From assembly GCA_030544235.1 (NCBI GenBank), contig CM060464.1:36689602-36753601 (forward strand): a stretch of DNA of 64,000 nucleotides, given 5' to 3'. Made by a program: the position numbers and the translations under genes. This DNA is from Lepturacanthus savala (taxonomy: Eukaryota; Chordata; Actinopteri; Scombriformes; Trichiuridae). How positions within the stretch are numbered: position 1 is the stretch's first letter; each line of letters begins with the position of its first letter. Shown piece by piece: positions 22,195 through 33,599 of the stretch. Under the pieces are notes generated by a model. The model made no database searches. It saw nothing but the letters and a program-made list of their open reading frames with translations, and was not told the DNA's origin.

Positions 22195-22240
22195 TTCCTC
22201 AAATGATTTGAGTTCAACTAACTCATCAGGTTTTACAGTG
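22195..22240 (+). other. CACTG-type transposon terminus
   Basis: The plus strand ends ctcatcaggttttacagtg; on the minus strand it starts CACTGTAAAACC. atttgagttcaactaactc just inside has related words at 21830-21860 and 22150-22200. CACTG ends are typical of animal CACTA/EnSpm elements. The partner end was not found. Confidence 0.5.
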
Positions 22241-23489
22241 TAGTTAGTATATAGTTATAGTTACTAGTTATAGTATAGTAGTTAGTATATAGTTATAGTA
22301 ACTAGTTATAGTATAGTAGTTAGTATATAGTTACTAGTTATAGTATAGTAGTTAGTATATAGTTATAGTTACTTGTTATAGTATAGTAGTTAGTATAGTT
22401 ATAGTTACTAGTTATAGTATAGTAGTTAGTATATAGTTATAGTTACTAGTTATAGTATAGTAGTCAGTATATAGTTATAGTAACTAGTTATAGTATAGTA
22501 GTTAGTATATAGTTATAGTTACTAGTTATAGTATAGTAGTTAGTATATAGTTATAGTTACTAGTTATAGTATAGTAGTTAGTATATAGTTATAGTTACTA
22601 GTTATACTATAGTAGTTAGTATATAGTTATAGTTACTTGTTATAGTATAGTAGTTAGTATAGTTATAGTTACTAGTTATAGTATAGTAGTTAGTATATAG
22701 TTATAGTTACTAGTTATAGTATAGTAGTTAGTATATAGTTATAGTTACTAGTTATAGTATAGTAGTTAGTATATAGTTATAGTTACTAGTTATAGTATAG
22801 TAGTTAGTATAGTTATAGTTACTAGTTATAGTATAATAGTTAGTATATAGTTATAGTTACTTGTTATAGTATAGTAGTTAGTATATAGTTATCGTATCTA
22901 GTTATAGTATAGTAGTTAGTATATAGTTATAGTTACTAGTTATAGTATAATAGTTAGTATATAGTTATAGTAACTTAGTTATAGTATAGTAGTTAGTATA
23001 TAGTTATAGTAACTTAGTTATAGTATAGTAGTTAGTATATAGTTATAGTAACTTAGTTATAGTATAGTAGTTAGTATATAGCTATAGTAACTTAATTATA
23101 GTATAATAGTTAGTATATAGTTATAGTATCTAATTATAGTATAGTAGTTAGTATATAGTTATAGTAACTAGTTATAGTATAGTAGTTAGTATATAGTTAT
23201 AGTTACTAGTTATAGTATAGTAGTTAGTATATAGTTATAGTAACTAGTTATAGTATAGTAGTTAGTATATAGTTATAGTAACTTAGTTATAGTATAGTAG
23301 TTAGTATATAGTTATAGTAACTTAGTTATAGTATAGTAGTTAGTATATAGTTATAGTAACTTAGTTATAGTATAGTAGTTAGTATATAGTTATAGTAACT
23401 TAGTTATAGTATAGTAGTTAGTATATAGTTATAGTAACTTAGTTATAGTATAGTAGTTAGTATATAGTTATAGTAACTTAGTTATAGTG
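22241..23489. repeat. Minisatellite, 38/39-bp unit
   Basis: The unit tagttagtatatagttata/gttactagttatagtatag (38 bp) repeats for 1.25 kb, about 33 units by length. The first two thirds carry ttactag, with ttacttg and aactag variants; the last third mostly carries a 39-bp form with taacttag. A deletion variant (tagttagtatagttatag) recurs. It starts at the base after the transposon end. Confidence 0.95.
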
Positions 23490-26161
23490 TACATAATAGC
23501 ATAAATAATTGTAAACAATTTTGTGGCTTCAATAAATAAATATAAAATTGCTTTCCATTAATGTCTATTGCCGTTAATTTGCATCAAACCTATTTTATGT
23601 GCTATAGAAAAATTAACAATCTCTACTTAATTTAGCATACAATTTTAAATAGAATCAGGCATGAATAACATGGCCTAATTAGCACAATAACATACAGTGG
23701 CTGATTGCCAAATGTCACTTTCATCATCTTACTGATGTCTTACTAACTTGTTCTGACACAAGCTCAGAACTTCTGAAAGCCTGTATGGGCCATCTTTGTG
23801 TCTATATCTATGATGCAGCCTCCAGCAGACATGAGGAACTATGGACGTCACTTCTTTTCAAAACCACACCCCAAGATTTTTTAGATTTTTTTTATTTTTC
23901 AGATATGTAGTTTTCAATCCAACTGTTTCCTCTGGAGACAAAACATCCTTAGAGATCACCTGGAAACTCAGTGGATGCTTCCATTAAAATGTACTTGTTG
24001 GTTAAAAATGTACATTCTGTGGCTCCAGCATCATCATTTTGCAGAAACCTGCTCCCCGGAGAGCTGGTGTTTACGTTCACATATTCAGGTTCTCATTTAA
24101 ATGACCAGAAATATATTCAGTAAAAGTTTTAAGAGAAAGACTCCTGCTGTGTTTCTGACAAACTCACAACTCAAAGAAAAAATTCCAACAAAGGGAATTA
24201 AACAAAATCATCCCCACTCGGGTCCAGGATGCAAATCTCCACGAGAAACAGAAACTTTCCAAACATTGTTGGTGGCAGCAGAGAGGAAACTTTCAGCCAG
24301 AGAGAGAGAGTCAGCTTGTTGGCTGGATGTGAGAGAATAATGACTAATTATGGGCAGAATGAATAAGGGTTTGCAGCGATATAACTCAGCCTCCAGTCTG
24401 ATATTTAGAGAGAGTCATATTGAAACTGGTGACATTTTTGATTGGTAAGCGCAATATTTACTGAGTAATATTTATGGAGCGGAGCCTCGGCAGCCAGCTC
24501 TGCTTATTAGAGCAGATTTTCCTGCTCGGCGGCGGCGGCGGTGGGCGGCGGTTTTGGCAGCCGAGACGCTGGGATGTGGATGTGGAGGTAAATTGTGCTG
24601 CCGCCCTCGGCTGTCACGGGGAATACAAATGTTTCACTACAGCAGGAAATGGCACAGATTGTAGATTCTCCAGACGAAGAGGGAAGATTCTCACCTGACC
24701 TTCATGTTTACATCATGAGAGTTTTCCTCCAGGTGCTGTGCTGTAATCCAACAGACGGTGGATGTGTCTTTGTGGCTCCTGGGCTCCTGGCGTGTTGGAT
24801 TTTTGCTTCCATGGTCGACAGTAAAGTCCACCCAACACCTGCCAACATTCAGGCTGTTTCCTAACAGGCTCCGTGACAGTTTCTCAGGATTTAAATCGTA
24901 TTTGCTTTGATTCACTGAAGTACAGTTACAGATATTGTGATCAATTACTATCAATTATTTAAATGATGAACCGATGCATTGTTGGGTTCATAAACTTGGC
25001 CACAGTTGCTGTAACTACAACTAGAAGGGAACTCTGTGACTTCAAAACTTGACCAAGTTCAAAGGTCAGTCTCTTATCTGACATGTTAATAGCAGCACAA
25101 CAATATGTGTTTATGTTTCCTATGTTTCCTTACTATCAAAATGATAGATTCCTGTCACCTGCTCATTCATCTATTAACATTCCACTGACTCACAGCAGCC
25201 CCCAAGTTTCACCAAAATCAGCTCAGCGGTTTTCTCATAATCCTGGTAAACACATAGACAGACAAACTGACACAGAATGAGATCTCCTTCAACTGTAGCT
25301 ACTGGAATTGAAAAGGGTGGGATATTTACTTGTTTAAGAAGGTTGAGGATCATGAAAGAAGCTGTCAGGGTTGGTGTTAGGGTGAATACTAGTTAAGCTG
25401 AGTTAAATCAGACAGACAGAATGTATCTCTTTTTTTAGCGTTTTGGGGGAACATCGGACCTGGGGAACAAAGAACACTTTTAGGAATAACAGGTAACATA
25501 GAGGGGAAGGTTATTGTCTTTTTCTGATAAAAAAATGGTCCTATGTTCACAGAACAAAGCAGGAATATATGACCCATGGAACAAGGTACGCTGCCGTTTC
25601 TGTGCCGGGAAGTTACTGGTTTCCTTACTGATTTTGAACATAGGATTATCTCAGATCGGAGTCGGCTGGAAGGAAATAATGTGAGGTTGAGTGTGTCATT
25701 AGCTTCCTCGGGGTGGTATTTATGCTGCTAAATGTGAAGCAGCTGTGGTTTCTGATTGATTTATCTATGGAAGCAATGTGGAGAAGGGGAAGGTCTCTGC
25801 AGATGGTTCATCAGTAGCCAGCAGGATTGCTGCTGTTTGCTCAATGTGATGAACTGAAGTCGCTGTAAGAATCCAAATTTGTTGAGTCTACTCGTTTCAC
25901 TGTTTGGGATTTTGGGGAATTTGGAGTATTTATAATCTATGTGTTTTTTAGCCTTTTCCAGTAGAATCTACTGAATTAAGGGAGAAGTGTCCACTTCTTC
26001 CAGGTTGTTTTTCTTTGACTGTTACTGCGCTGCTTCCACATGTTAAACCGCTTCACGCGATGTCTGCTGAAAGCTAAACTTAGAAGCAGCAGCACAGGAA
26101 GCAATGGATCTTTAATTGTGTGTTGTGGTGTTTATTTTACAACTTTGTCTCGTTGTTATAG
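23490..26161. other. Non-coding stretch, one GC-rich block
   Basis: No gene model. 24280-24620 has a mixed texture: gagagaataatgactaattatgggc, gatatttagagag, aatatttatggagcgg, then a GC-rich (cgg)n-like patch ggcggcggcggcggtgggcggcgg at 24529-24552. This could be a regulatory element or a distal promoter. Short open frames at 24474-24864 lack any recognisable domain. Confidence 0.35.
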
Positions 26162-28374
26162 TCTGTTATTACCTCAGTAATAACTGGTTTATTGTCTGTT
26201 ATTTATGTCAGTAATAACTGGTTTATTGTCTTTTATTACCTCAGTAATAACTGGTTTATTGAGTGTTTATTACATCAGTAATAACTGGTTTATTGTCTGT
26301 TATTACCTCTGTAATAACTTGTTTATTGAGTGTTTATTACCTCAGTAATAACTGGTTTATTGTCTGTTATTACCTCTGTAATAACTTGTTTATTGAGTGT
26401 TTATTACCTCAGTAATAACTGGTTTATTGTCTGTTATTACCTCTGTAATAACTTGTTTATTGAGTGTTTATTACATCAGTAATAACTGGTTTATTGTCTG
26501 TTATTACCTCAGTAATGACTGGTTTATTGAGTGTTTATTACATCAGTAATAACTGGTTTATTGTCTGTTATTACCTCAGTAATGACTGGTTGATTGACTG
26601 TTATTACCTCAATCATAACTGGTTTATTGTCTGTTATTACATCAGTAATAACTGGTTTATTGTCTGTTATTACATCAGTAATGACTGGTTTATTGTCTGT
26701 TATTTATGTCAGTAATGACTGCTTTATTGTCTGTTATTACATCAGTAATGACTGCTTTATTGTCTGTTATTTATGTCAGTAATAACTGGTTTATTGTCTG
26801 TTATTACATCAGTAATAACTGGTTTATTGTCTGTTATTACATCAGTAATAACTGGTTTATTGCCTGTTATTTATGTCAGTAATAACTGGTTTATTGTCTG
26901 TTATTACATCAGTAATGACTGGTTTATTGTCTGTTATTACATCAGTAATAACTGGTTTATTGTCTGTTATTTATGTCAGTAATAACTGGTTTATTGTCTG
27001 TTATTACATCAGTAATAACTGGTTTATTGTCTGTTATTACATCAGTAATAACTGGTTTATTGTCTGTTATTACATCAGTAATAACTGGTTTATTGCCTGT
27101 TATTTATGTCAGTAATGACTGGTTTATTGTCTGTTATTACATCAGTAATGACTGGTTTATTGTCTGTTATTACATCAGTAATAACTGGTTTATTGTCTGT
27201 TATTTATGTCAGTAATAACTGGTTTATTGTCTGTTATTACATCAGTAATAACTGGTTTATTGTCTGTTATTACATCAGTAATAACTGGTTTATTGTCTGT
27301 TATTACATCAGTAATAACTGGTTTATTGTCTGTTATTACATCAGTAATGACTGGTTTATTGTCTGTTATTACATCAGTAATGACTGGTTTATTGAGTGTT
27401 TATTACCTCAGTAATAACTGGTTTATTGTATGTTATTACCTCAGTAATGATTGGTTTATTGAGTGTTCATTACATCAGTAATAACTGGTTTATTGAGTGT
27501 TTATTACCTCAGTAATAACTGGTTTATTGTCTGTTATTACCTCAGTAATGACTGGTTTATTGAGTATTTATTACCTCAGTAATAACTGGTTTATTGTCTG
27601 TTATTGCCTCAGTAATGACTGGTTTATTGAGTATTTATTACCTCAGTAATAACTGGTTTATTGTCTGTTATTACCTCAGTAATGACTGGCTTATTGAGTG
27701 TTTATTACCTCAGTAATAACTGGTTTATTGTCTGTTATTACCTCAGTAATGATTGGTTTATTGAGTGTTTATTACCTCAGTAATAACTATTTTATTGAGC
27801 GTTTATTACCTCAGTAATGACTGGTTTATTGTCTGTTATTACCTCAGTAATGATTGGTTTATTGAGTGTTTATTACATCAGTAATGACTGGTTTATTGTC
27901 TGTTATTACCTCAGTAATGACTGGTTTATTGAGTGTTTATTACCTCAGTAATAACTGGTTTATTGTCTGTTATTACCTCAGTAATGACTGGTTTATTGAG
28001 TGTTTATTACCTCAGTAATAACTGGTTTATTGTCTGTTATTACCTCAGTAATGATTGGTTTATTGAGTGTTAATTACCTCAGTAATAACTGGTTTATTGT
28101 CTGTTATTACCTCAGTAATGATTGGTTTATTGAGTGTTTATTACCTCAGTAATAACTGGTTTATTGAGTGTTTATTACCTCAGTAATAACTGGTTTATTG
28201 TCTGTTATTACCTCAGTAATGACTGGTTTATTGTCTGTTATTACCTCAGTAATGATTGGTTTATTGAGTGTTTATTACCTCAGTAATAACTGGTTTATTG
28301 TCTGTTATTACCTCAGTAATGACTGGTTTATTGAGTGTTAATTACCTCAGTAATAACTGGTTTATTGTCTGTTA
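26162..28374. repeat. Minisatellite, 33-bp palindrome-containing unit with higher-order structure
   Basis: The unit tctgttattacatcagtaat/aactggtttattg (33 bp) and its 34-bp form starting gagtgtttattac repeat for 2.2 kb, about 66 units by length. Each unit holds gttattac-atca/ctca-gtaataac, an 8-bp perfect inverted repeat around a 4-base loop. Flanking parts alternate the 33- and 34-bp forms (dimer of 67 bp). The core 26700-27215 is organised in 100-bp trimers, marked by tttatgtcag at about 26773, 26873, 26973, then 27106 and 27206. Long repetitive ORFs (SVITGLL..., FIVCYYISNN...) are by-products. Confidence 0.95.
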
Positions 28375-28599
28375 AATAAATGACTTAAAAAAAATACAAA
28401 AAGATTTAAAAAATATATCATGTCTTAATAATAAATTAGTAAATAATGTGTCAGTATGAGAATGCAGGCACAATATCAACACCAGTCTTTTCAATACACT
28501 AGTATATACACATTAGTACAGACATAATACACATTAGTAGAGACATAAATCAGTACGTCTACATTCTTTATCATAACGGCACAGACACTGACAACCCAT
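28375..28599. other. AT-rich spacer
   Basis: Non-coding; it contains a short direct repeat acattagta..agacataa at 28510-28550. Confidence 0.4.
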
Positions 28600-28770
28600 T
28601 GTGTGGGTACTTGTCCTTTTATATTTTAAAGTAAATTTAAAAGTAATTACTTTGTTCTTTTACTTAAGTAAGATTCTTGATGTAGTACTTCTACATTTCC
28701 TTGAAGTACAAGTAAATCATTTGCAGGGTATTGGTACTAAAGTAGTAAACTCCCGTACTCCCTACTGTGG
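28600..28770. mobile_element. Fish repeat of the ttacttaagta type
   Basis: gtaattactttgttcttttacttaagtaag...agtacttctacatttccttgaagtacaagtaaatc follows a widespread teleost repeat rich in acttaagta/tacttaagt palindromic words. Family name uncertain (non-autonomous DNA element by my recollection). Confidence 0.45.
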
Positions 28771-29604
28771 AGGTGAGGACATTGATGCTGCTCGCCTTGT
28801 TGAGCTTTGACCAGTAGGTGAGTGTGAGTGAGAATTATTTCGGTCTAGTGAATTTAACATTCAAATAATCTGAACTACTTCATTCTTTCTCACTCAAATG
28901 TTCAGCAGGAACATGAAGTGAGGCTAATATCCACAGATTAAACTAGGCATGAAAGCAGCTCAGATCAGAGGAAAACACATGTGAGACAGAGTCCAAGAGA
29001 CATGATGAGGTCGATGTCTGCTGAAATACAGACCAAAATACTGGAGAATCATAAATGCATATAACATTTATATACATACTGTCTAGTCTCAGCCTCTAGA
29101 TGGAAATAAAATGAAGATACAGAAGGATGAATATCTGATGATGAAATAGTTTTGTTGTGTTAGGATAACTAAAAGATTGTTTTTGCTTTCATTAATCATT
29201 TATATTTGATTAATGATTTGTATTAATCAGCTGGCTCCAAAACATAAAACAACAAAATAATCTAACAACAAATAGTGATAAACTCATTTCTCTTACTTTA
29301 AAAAAAACGTGTGTATCACATAATATACCATGATGCAGGTTTCAACCAAATTAAGCATGAATTTGGTCACATTTCCAGAATATCTGGAATCATTGTGTTT
29401 CTATTTACTGCTTTTACATGAATATTTACAGTTGCTTCATCCAGATAAACATCATATGGCACTAGATTTAGAATCAGAGCCTTTAAGCTGCTCCAGAAGA
29501 AGATTAAACAGCACATGGAAACATGAGGGAAAAAATACATTTCTTTTCATGTTTCATCTCCTCATGATGTTTTCAGCTCTTCTGACATTCCAGTTCCATG
29601 AATA

Positions 29605-29607
<3 letters not shown>
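28771..29607. other. Non-coding stretch
   Basis: AT-rich, with no recognisable gene. The open frame ending in the TA tract at 29330-29695 has no family resemblance. Confidence 0.4.

Positions 29608-29682
<75 letters not shown>
29608..29682. repeat. (TA)n microsatellite
   Basis: About 75 bases of uninterrupted at/ta dinucleotides. Confidence 0.97.
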
Positions 29683-29683
<1 letters not shown>

Positions 29684-29761
29684 ACAAAAAAGTAATGTGT
29701 TATTAACACATTTAAGCAGCTCTTCTGACATCTGACATTTCATTTCAGCATTTTAGTTAAA

Positions 29762-29996
29762 AAAAAAGCACCAACCCCTATGATACCATTTAAAATTCAA
29801 AACATGTCACAGCAAGAACAGAAACTCTGGAGCTGTTGGTGGTTCTGGTTCTGGTTCTGGTCTGAGTACAAACAAGCAGCCAAAACCAGAACAATGACTT
29901 CATAGGAAGAAAAAAACATCAGAAATACTGACAAATTTCCCAGGACTATAGAAGATTTAGAGATTTAAGGGTTTAGAAATGAATAGCTGCAGATAG

Positions 29997-30000
<4 letters not shown>
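29762..30000 (+). pseudogene. Partial duplicate of BED-hAT segment
   Basis: aaagcaccaacccctatgat, then aaaacatgtcacagcaagaa, cagaaactctggagctgttg, aacaagcagccaaaaccaga and onward is a diverged second copy of 30255-30500 in the same order. It therefore derives from the hAT transposase relic that follows. The (AC)n tract 30001-30037 separates the two. Confidence 0.65.

Positions 30001-30037
<37 letters not shown>
30001..30037. repeat. (AC)n microsatellite
   Basis: Uninterrupted ac repeat of about 37 bases. Confidence 0.97.
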
Positions 30038-30041
<4 letters not shown>

Positions 30042-30169
30042 TGCATTTACCAAAGTTTGCATGCAAAACAGTGTGGAACATTTGTCAGTCACCATGTCAT
30101 AGTAGGACACTTATACTGATACACAGAGTTCACTACAACAATGGAGCATGGAAACTCTGCTGGACGGTA

Positions 30170-31675
30170 AATTTCTTTTCAAAAAACAGCCCAATGGAAG
30201 TGCTGATAACTGTGTTATTTATTGCAAACTGTACAGAAAAGAGTTTACATATCACAGAAGCACCAACCCTAAGATATCATTTATATGCTAAACACGTCGT
30301 GGAGAGGACAGAAACTGCTGGAGCTGTTAACGGTAGTGGTTCTGATCCGAATACAAACAGCAGCCCAAATTCAAAGAAATGACCAGCTTCTTCAGGAAAA
30401 AAATCAGTAAGTCAGCATCAGAATCACTGACAAATTCACACGCCAAGCGGAATGTCCAAGACTGTAGACCAGTGGTAGAAGATAAGGATTCAGAAAAAGT
30501 CCTGCGCAGATAGCAACATGCAATCAAACTTTTCAAATGCTGTGCTGATTCTAATTACCACTTTGTTGATATCACAGATGCATCGACAGTCTTTAGCCCT
30601 GACTGTAAGACAAACACCAGACTCTATGCTGAAAACTGACAGTTTCTCTCTGTGGCAGAGGAATGAGGAATTCAAGGAAAGGTCACCACGAACGAACCAT
30701 GATTGCTGCAGCAAGACATGTCCTATTCCAACACACAAACCTTCACTGTTAGCCTCGCTGATAGTGGGTTTAATGATGCAGTAGCAAAATGCTGCAAAAC
30801 TGTAGGTCACTTTAAACAGAGCCTTGTAATACAGAGGAAGTAGACCAGTAGCAAACAAGACAGGGGATGTTTCCATAGGGTGGAATTTAATCTCTCATCT
30901 ACTAAACAATCAACAGATTGCTGCTTAGGAGCCATCTTGACTCCATCAGATCTGGTCAAACTCCAAAATCTGGCAAGTGTCTTTGAGCCATTCAGGAAAA
31001 TAAAACTATTTAATGGGATTTGTTGTTTTTGCTCTTCTTTAGAAAGCTCTCTATTACAGTTTGTAAATTATCGTTTGAACTGCAGATTTGTGGTGGAGGT
31101 GAGACATAAGTCTCATGTTCAGTGGTTTAACCTGCACCACCACTATGGAGGTCTCTGATGAGGATTCAGCCTACATGGTAAGAGTCAAGACAGCCTTCAA
31201 AAAGGACTTATCCCAACGTGCAGCTGTGTTCAACTAGGAATGGATCAATTTTGCTTGACCCGTGCTTTAAGAATTTAAATTGTCTTGCAAGGGGACAGCA
31301 AGGAAAGGTTTGGACCAGCATACAGGCCCTGCTACAGCTAGAGGGTAAAGATGCTACCAGACAGCCTCATCTCTTCATTGTCTTCTGACTGATTCAGATG
31401 ATGATGACCAGTGTACTAGGGTACTGAGTGTGTCCAGAGCTGAATCCACCATCAATGAGACAGACTGCCCTCTGCAGTGATGGTCCAGACCAGGAGGAAC
31501 CCACCCACAGCTGTCTGTCCTATTAGCCCTGCCACTTCTGTCCCATGTGAGGGGCTGTTCTCACTGGCTGGTCACAGAAATAAAAAAAACTGCCTTGAAT
31601 TCTGAAACTGTGAGCATGCTAATAGTTTGTCTAAGCAACATGCTGAAAGATAAGGAGAAAAAAAGAAAAGGAGGT
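30170..31675 (+). pseudogene. hAT transposase relic with BED-type finger
   Basis: Near 30215 the translation gives VIYCKLYRKEFTYHRST, continued after a frame change by LRYHLYAKHVVE, the layout of a BED zinc finger (C..C ... H..H). Around 30925 LTPSDLVKLQNLASVFEPFR fits the middle of hAT transposases of the ZBED group. Near 31540 a stretch ATSVPCEGLFSLAGH fits the C-terminal hAT dimerisation region (P-x-E-R-x-F-S-x-A-G type). Stops and frameshifts are frequent and much of the RNase H-like catalytic core is not readable. An old, inactive DNA transposon. Confidence 0.65.
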
Positions 31676-32329
31676 ATTGTGTTGCAAATGTTTGCTGTGC
31701 ATTGTTGTTGTTCAGGTTAATCATTAGAACGTTACTTTTTTCCCTTGTTTACTATTTTGAAATTAAATTCCATTTATTTTACAGCATTTTACAGAGCTTA
31801 AATGAGCTTGAGTTTAAAAGTCATGTATGTGTATTATTTGATGAAGTCGTCCACTAATATTAATTTCCATAAATAAATGTTGCTTTTGGGGCAAATATTG
31901 TAATATGATTACTTGCAATTAATTAATTACAAAGCCTGTAATTAATTAGATACATTTTCTACATTAAGTCCCACCCTATGTTTTTATTTTGTTTTATTCA
32001 ATTTTATATTCCCAATAATAAGTGGCTAAGGTTTTTTAATATGAAATCATCATTCTTACAAAAGCAAGGCTTCTTTAATTAATACTGAGCCATACCATCC
32101 AATAAAGTGCCAACATGTCTGAAATCTTATTCGGCCTGAAATAAATTGGCTGTCTTTGTCTCCTTAGTAATGGATGCTGAGGATCATGGGAAATAATCAT
32201 TGTCCTGCTGTTCAACTGATTGAAAAGACAATGATTAAGCTGAACCTATCATGTGAGGTGGGTATTGTCAATTTGGAGAGAAGCTGTTTTTGTTGGGAAA
32301 AGACAAAGTGTCAGTATCTGATGATGATG
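31676..32329. other. AT-rich non-coding DNA
   Basis: No ORF or known repeat; aattaattacaaagcctgtaattaatt at 31918-31947 is a short inverted repeat. Confidence 0.4.
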
Positions 32330-32334
32330 ATGAA

Positions 32335-32460
32335 GTTTTATATTCTAGGTGGATTATATTTAACATGTATTGTTTTTTGGTCACACCATTTGACATTTAT
32401 TGTCAAAAAATTACACAAAAAATGTATACTAATTGACTTTTAAATAACAAGAAAACAGCA
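32335..32460 (+). mobile_element. MITE fragment (same family as 62846-63198)
   Basis: ttatattctaggtggattatatttaacat...ggtcacaccatttgacattt...actaattgacttttaaataacaagaaa follows the right half of the complete MITE and its relative at 58575-58715. Terminal repeats not visible. Confidence 0.5.
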
Positions 32461-32483
32461 TAAACAGAGAATATACATTTTGA

Positions 32484-32524
<41 letters not shown>

Positions 32525-32609
32525 ACACACACACACACAGAGAGACACACACCCACACCCCCCCCCCCCCCCACACACACACACACACACCCACACACAC
32601 ACACACACA
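32484..32609. repeat. Compound (CA)n with C-tract
   Basis: acacac runs broken by agacac and gagagac and by a 14-base C tract at 32558-32572. Confidence 0.97.
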
Positions 32610-33299
32610 ATAAGTAGTTGAGCTATTGGATGAGCTTACAAATATAGCTGAATTGAAATTTCTGGATAATATTAAGTACATTCAACTTATATATACATAT
32701 ATAATAAAATTAAAATCAGGTCAATTCAACGGGACATTTTGTCAGTGTATAGCAACAGATGTTCATCAATAAAAGAATCAACATTTAGATATTAAAACAA
32801 TTTTCCACTTCTGCCATTATTAATTAAACCCTGAGAGTCTTTTTATAGTCAGATATGACTTAATTAGTTGTGCAGTTTAGTTGTTACATCCATTCTACTG
32901 AGAAAGATCCATGCAAATTGTTTTCTTAAATCTCCTGAATGAATTTATTCTAACTGAAATGAAATAAGTTAGTAACACTCAAAATAATGAAGGTACTGAT
33001 TTGCATGAGATAATAATAATCCTAATATAAGATGCATTGATCCTTAGGGGAGAAACAGCAGCAGAGACACAAATAAAAGGGATAAAGTCACAACATGGAC
33101 ACATCTGAATAAAGACTTTAACTTAAATGAAGTCATTTGATCACTTAATAAAACCACAACATTTATATTAACGTAATTAAACTCGTAGAGAACAAAACAA
33201 ATGTTCTTCTTACTGAACTAATTAAGTTAGTCCGACTTCTCTCTATAATCATGGCTGAGTTGGAATTAATTACAAAGATTCATGCAAATATATTCTTAG
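32610..33299. other. AT-rich non-coding DNA
   Basis: No ORF, no clear repeat; tataggag/taat-rich. Confidence 0.4.
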
Positions 33300-33308
33300 T
33301 GTGTGTGT

Positions 33309-33361
<53 letters not shown>
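33300..33361. repeat. (GT)n microsatellite
   Basis: About 60 bases of gt repeat with one gta interruption. Confidence 0.97.
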
Positions 33362-33363
<2 letters not shown>

Positions 33364-33599
33364 AGTAAAGCAGGACCATCGGGTAATGAACTTTGTACTG
33401 TTTGGATCCATATATTGAAAGTGGGCGTGGCTAATGGTCAATAGACACTTTACAGCTGCTGTAAGAACAGTTATATATTATATGAATAAAGTATCATCTG
33501 TAACTGAGTGATTCTTCAGTTAAGCAGGTTTTCTGGGCCACATCACACTCCTGTACAGTGTGAACTGGTAGCACCAGACCTTGTACTTCTTCCTTCCTA

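Larger units (their letters stand above)
14949..22240 (+). mobile_element. Two-gene DNA-transposon-like cassette, CACTG-type 3' end
   Basis: A non-coding first exon with a splice donor, a transposase-like gene, a SAMD3-like gene with introns, a 3' non-coding part carrying smaller repeats, and a terminus ending ttttacagtg lie in one direction. The reverse complement of the end (CACTGTAAAACCTGATGAG) looks like animal EnSpm/CACTA ends, and the subterminal region repeats gaactcaaat/atttgag words. I could not find the matching CACTG end upstream, so the left limit is provisional. Pairing of the two genes in one element is inference, supported by their order and by recollection that both are highly repeated in fish genomes. 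Confidence 0.45.

Noticed and set aside
26464..27481. Long overlapping ORFs with repeated FIVCYYISNNW and SVITGLL peptides
   Set aside because: They are translations of the 33-bp minisatellite, present in shifted frames every 100 bp. No start context or unique sequence.
26162..28374. CRISPR-like regular array
   Set aside because: Repeats are contiguous with no unique spacers, and the genome is a vertebrate.
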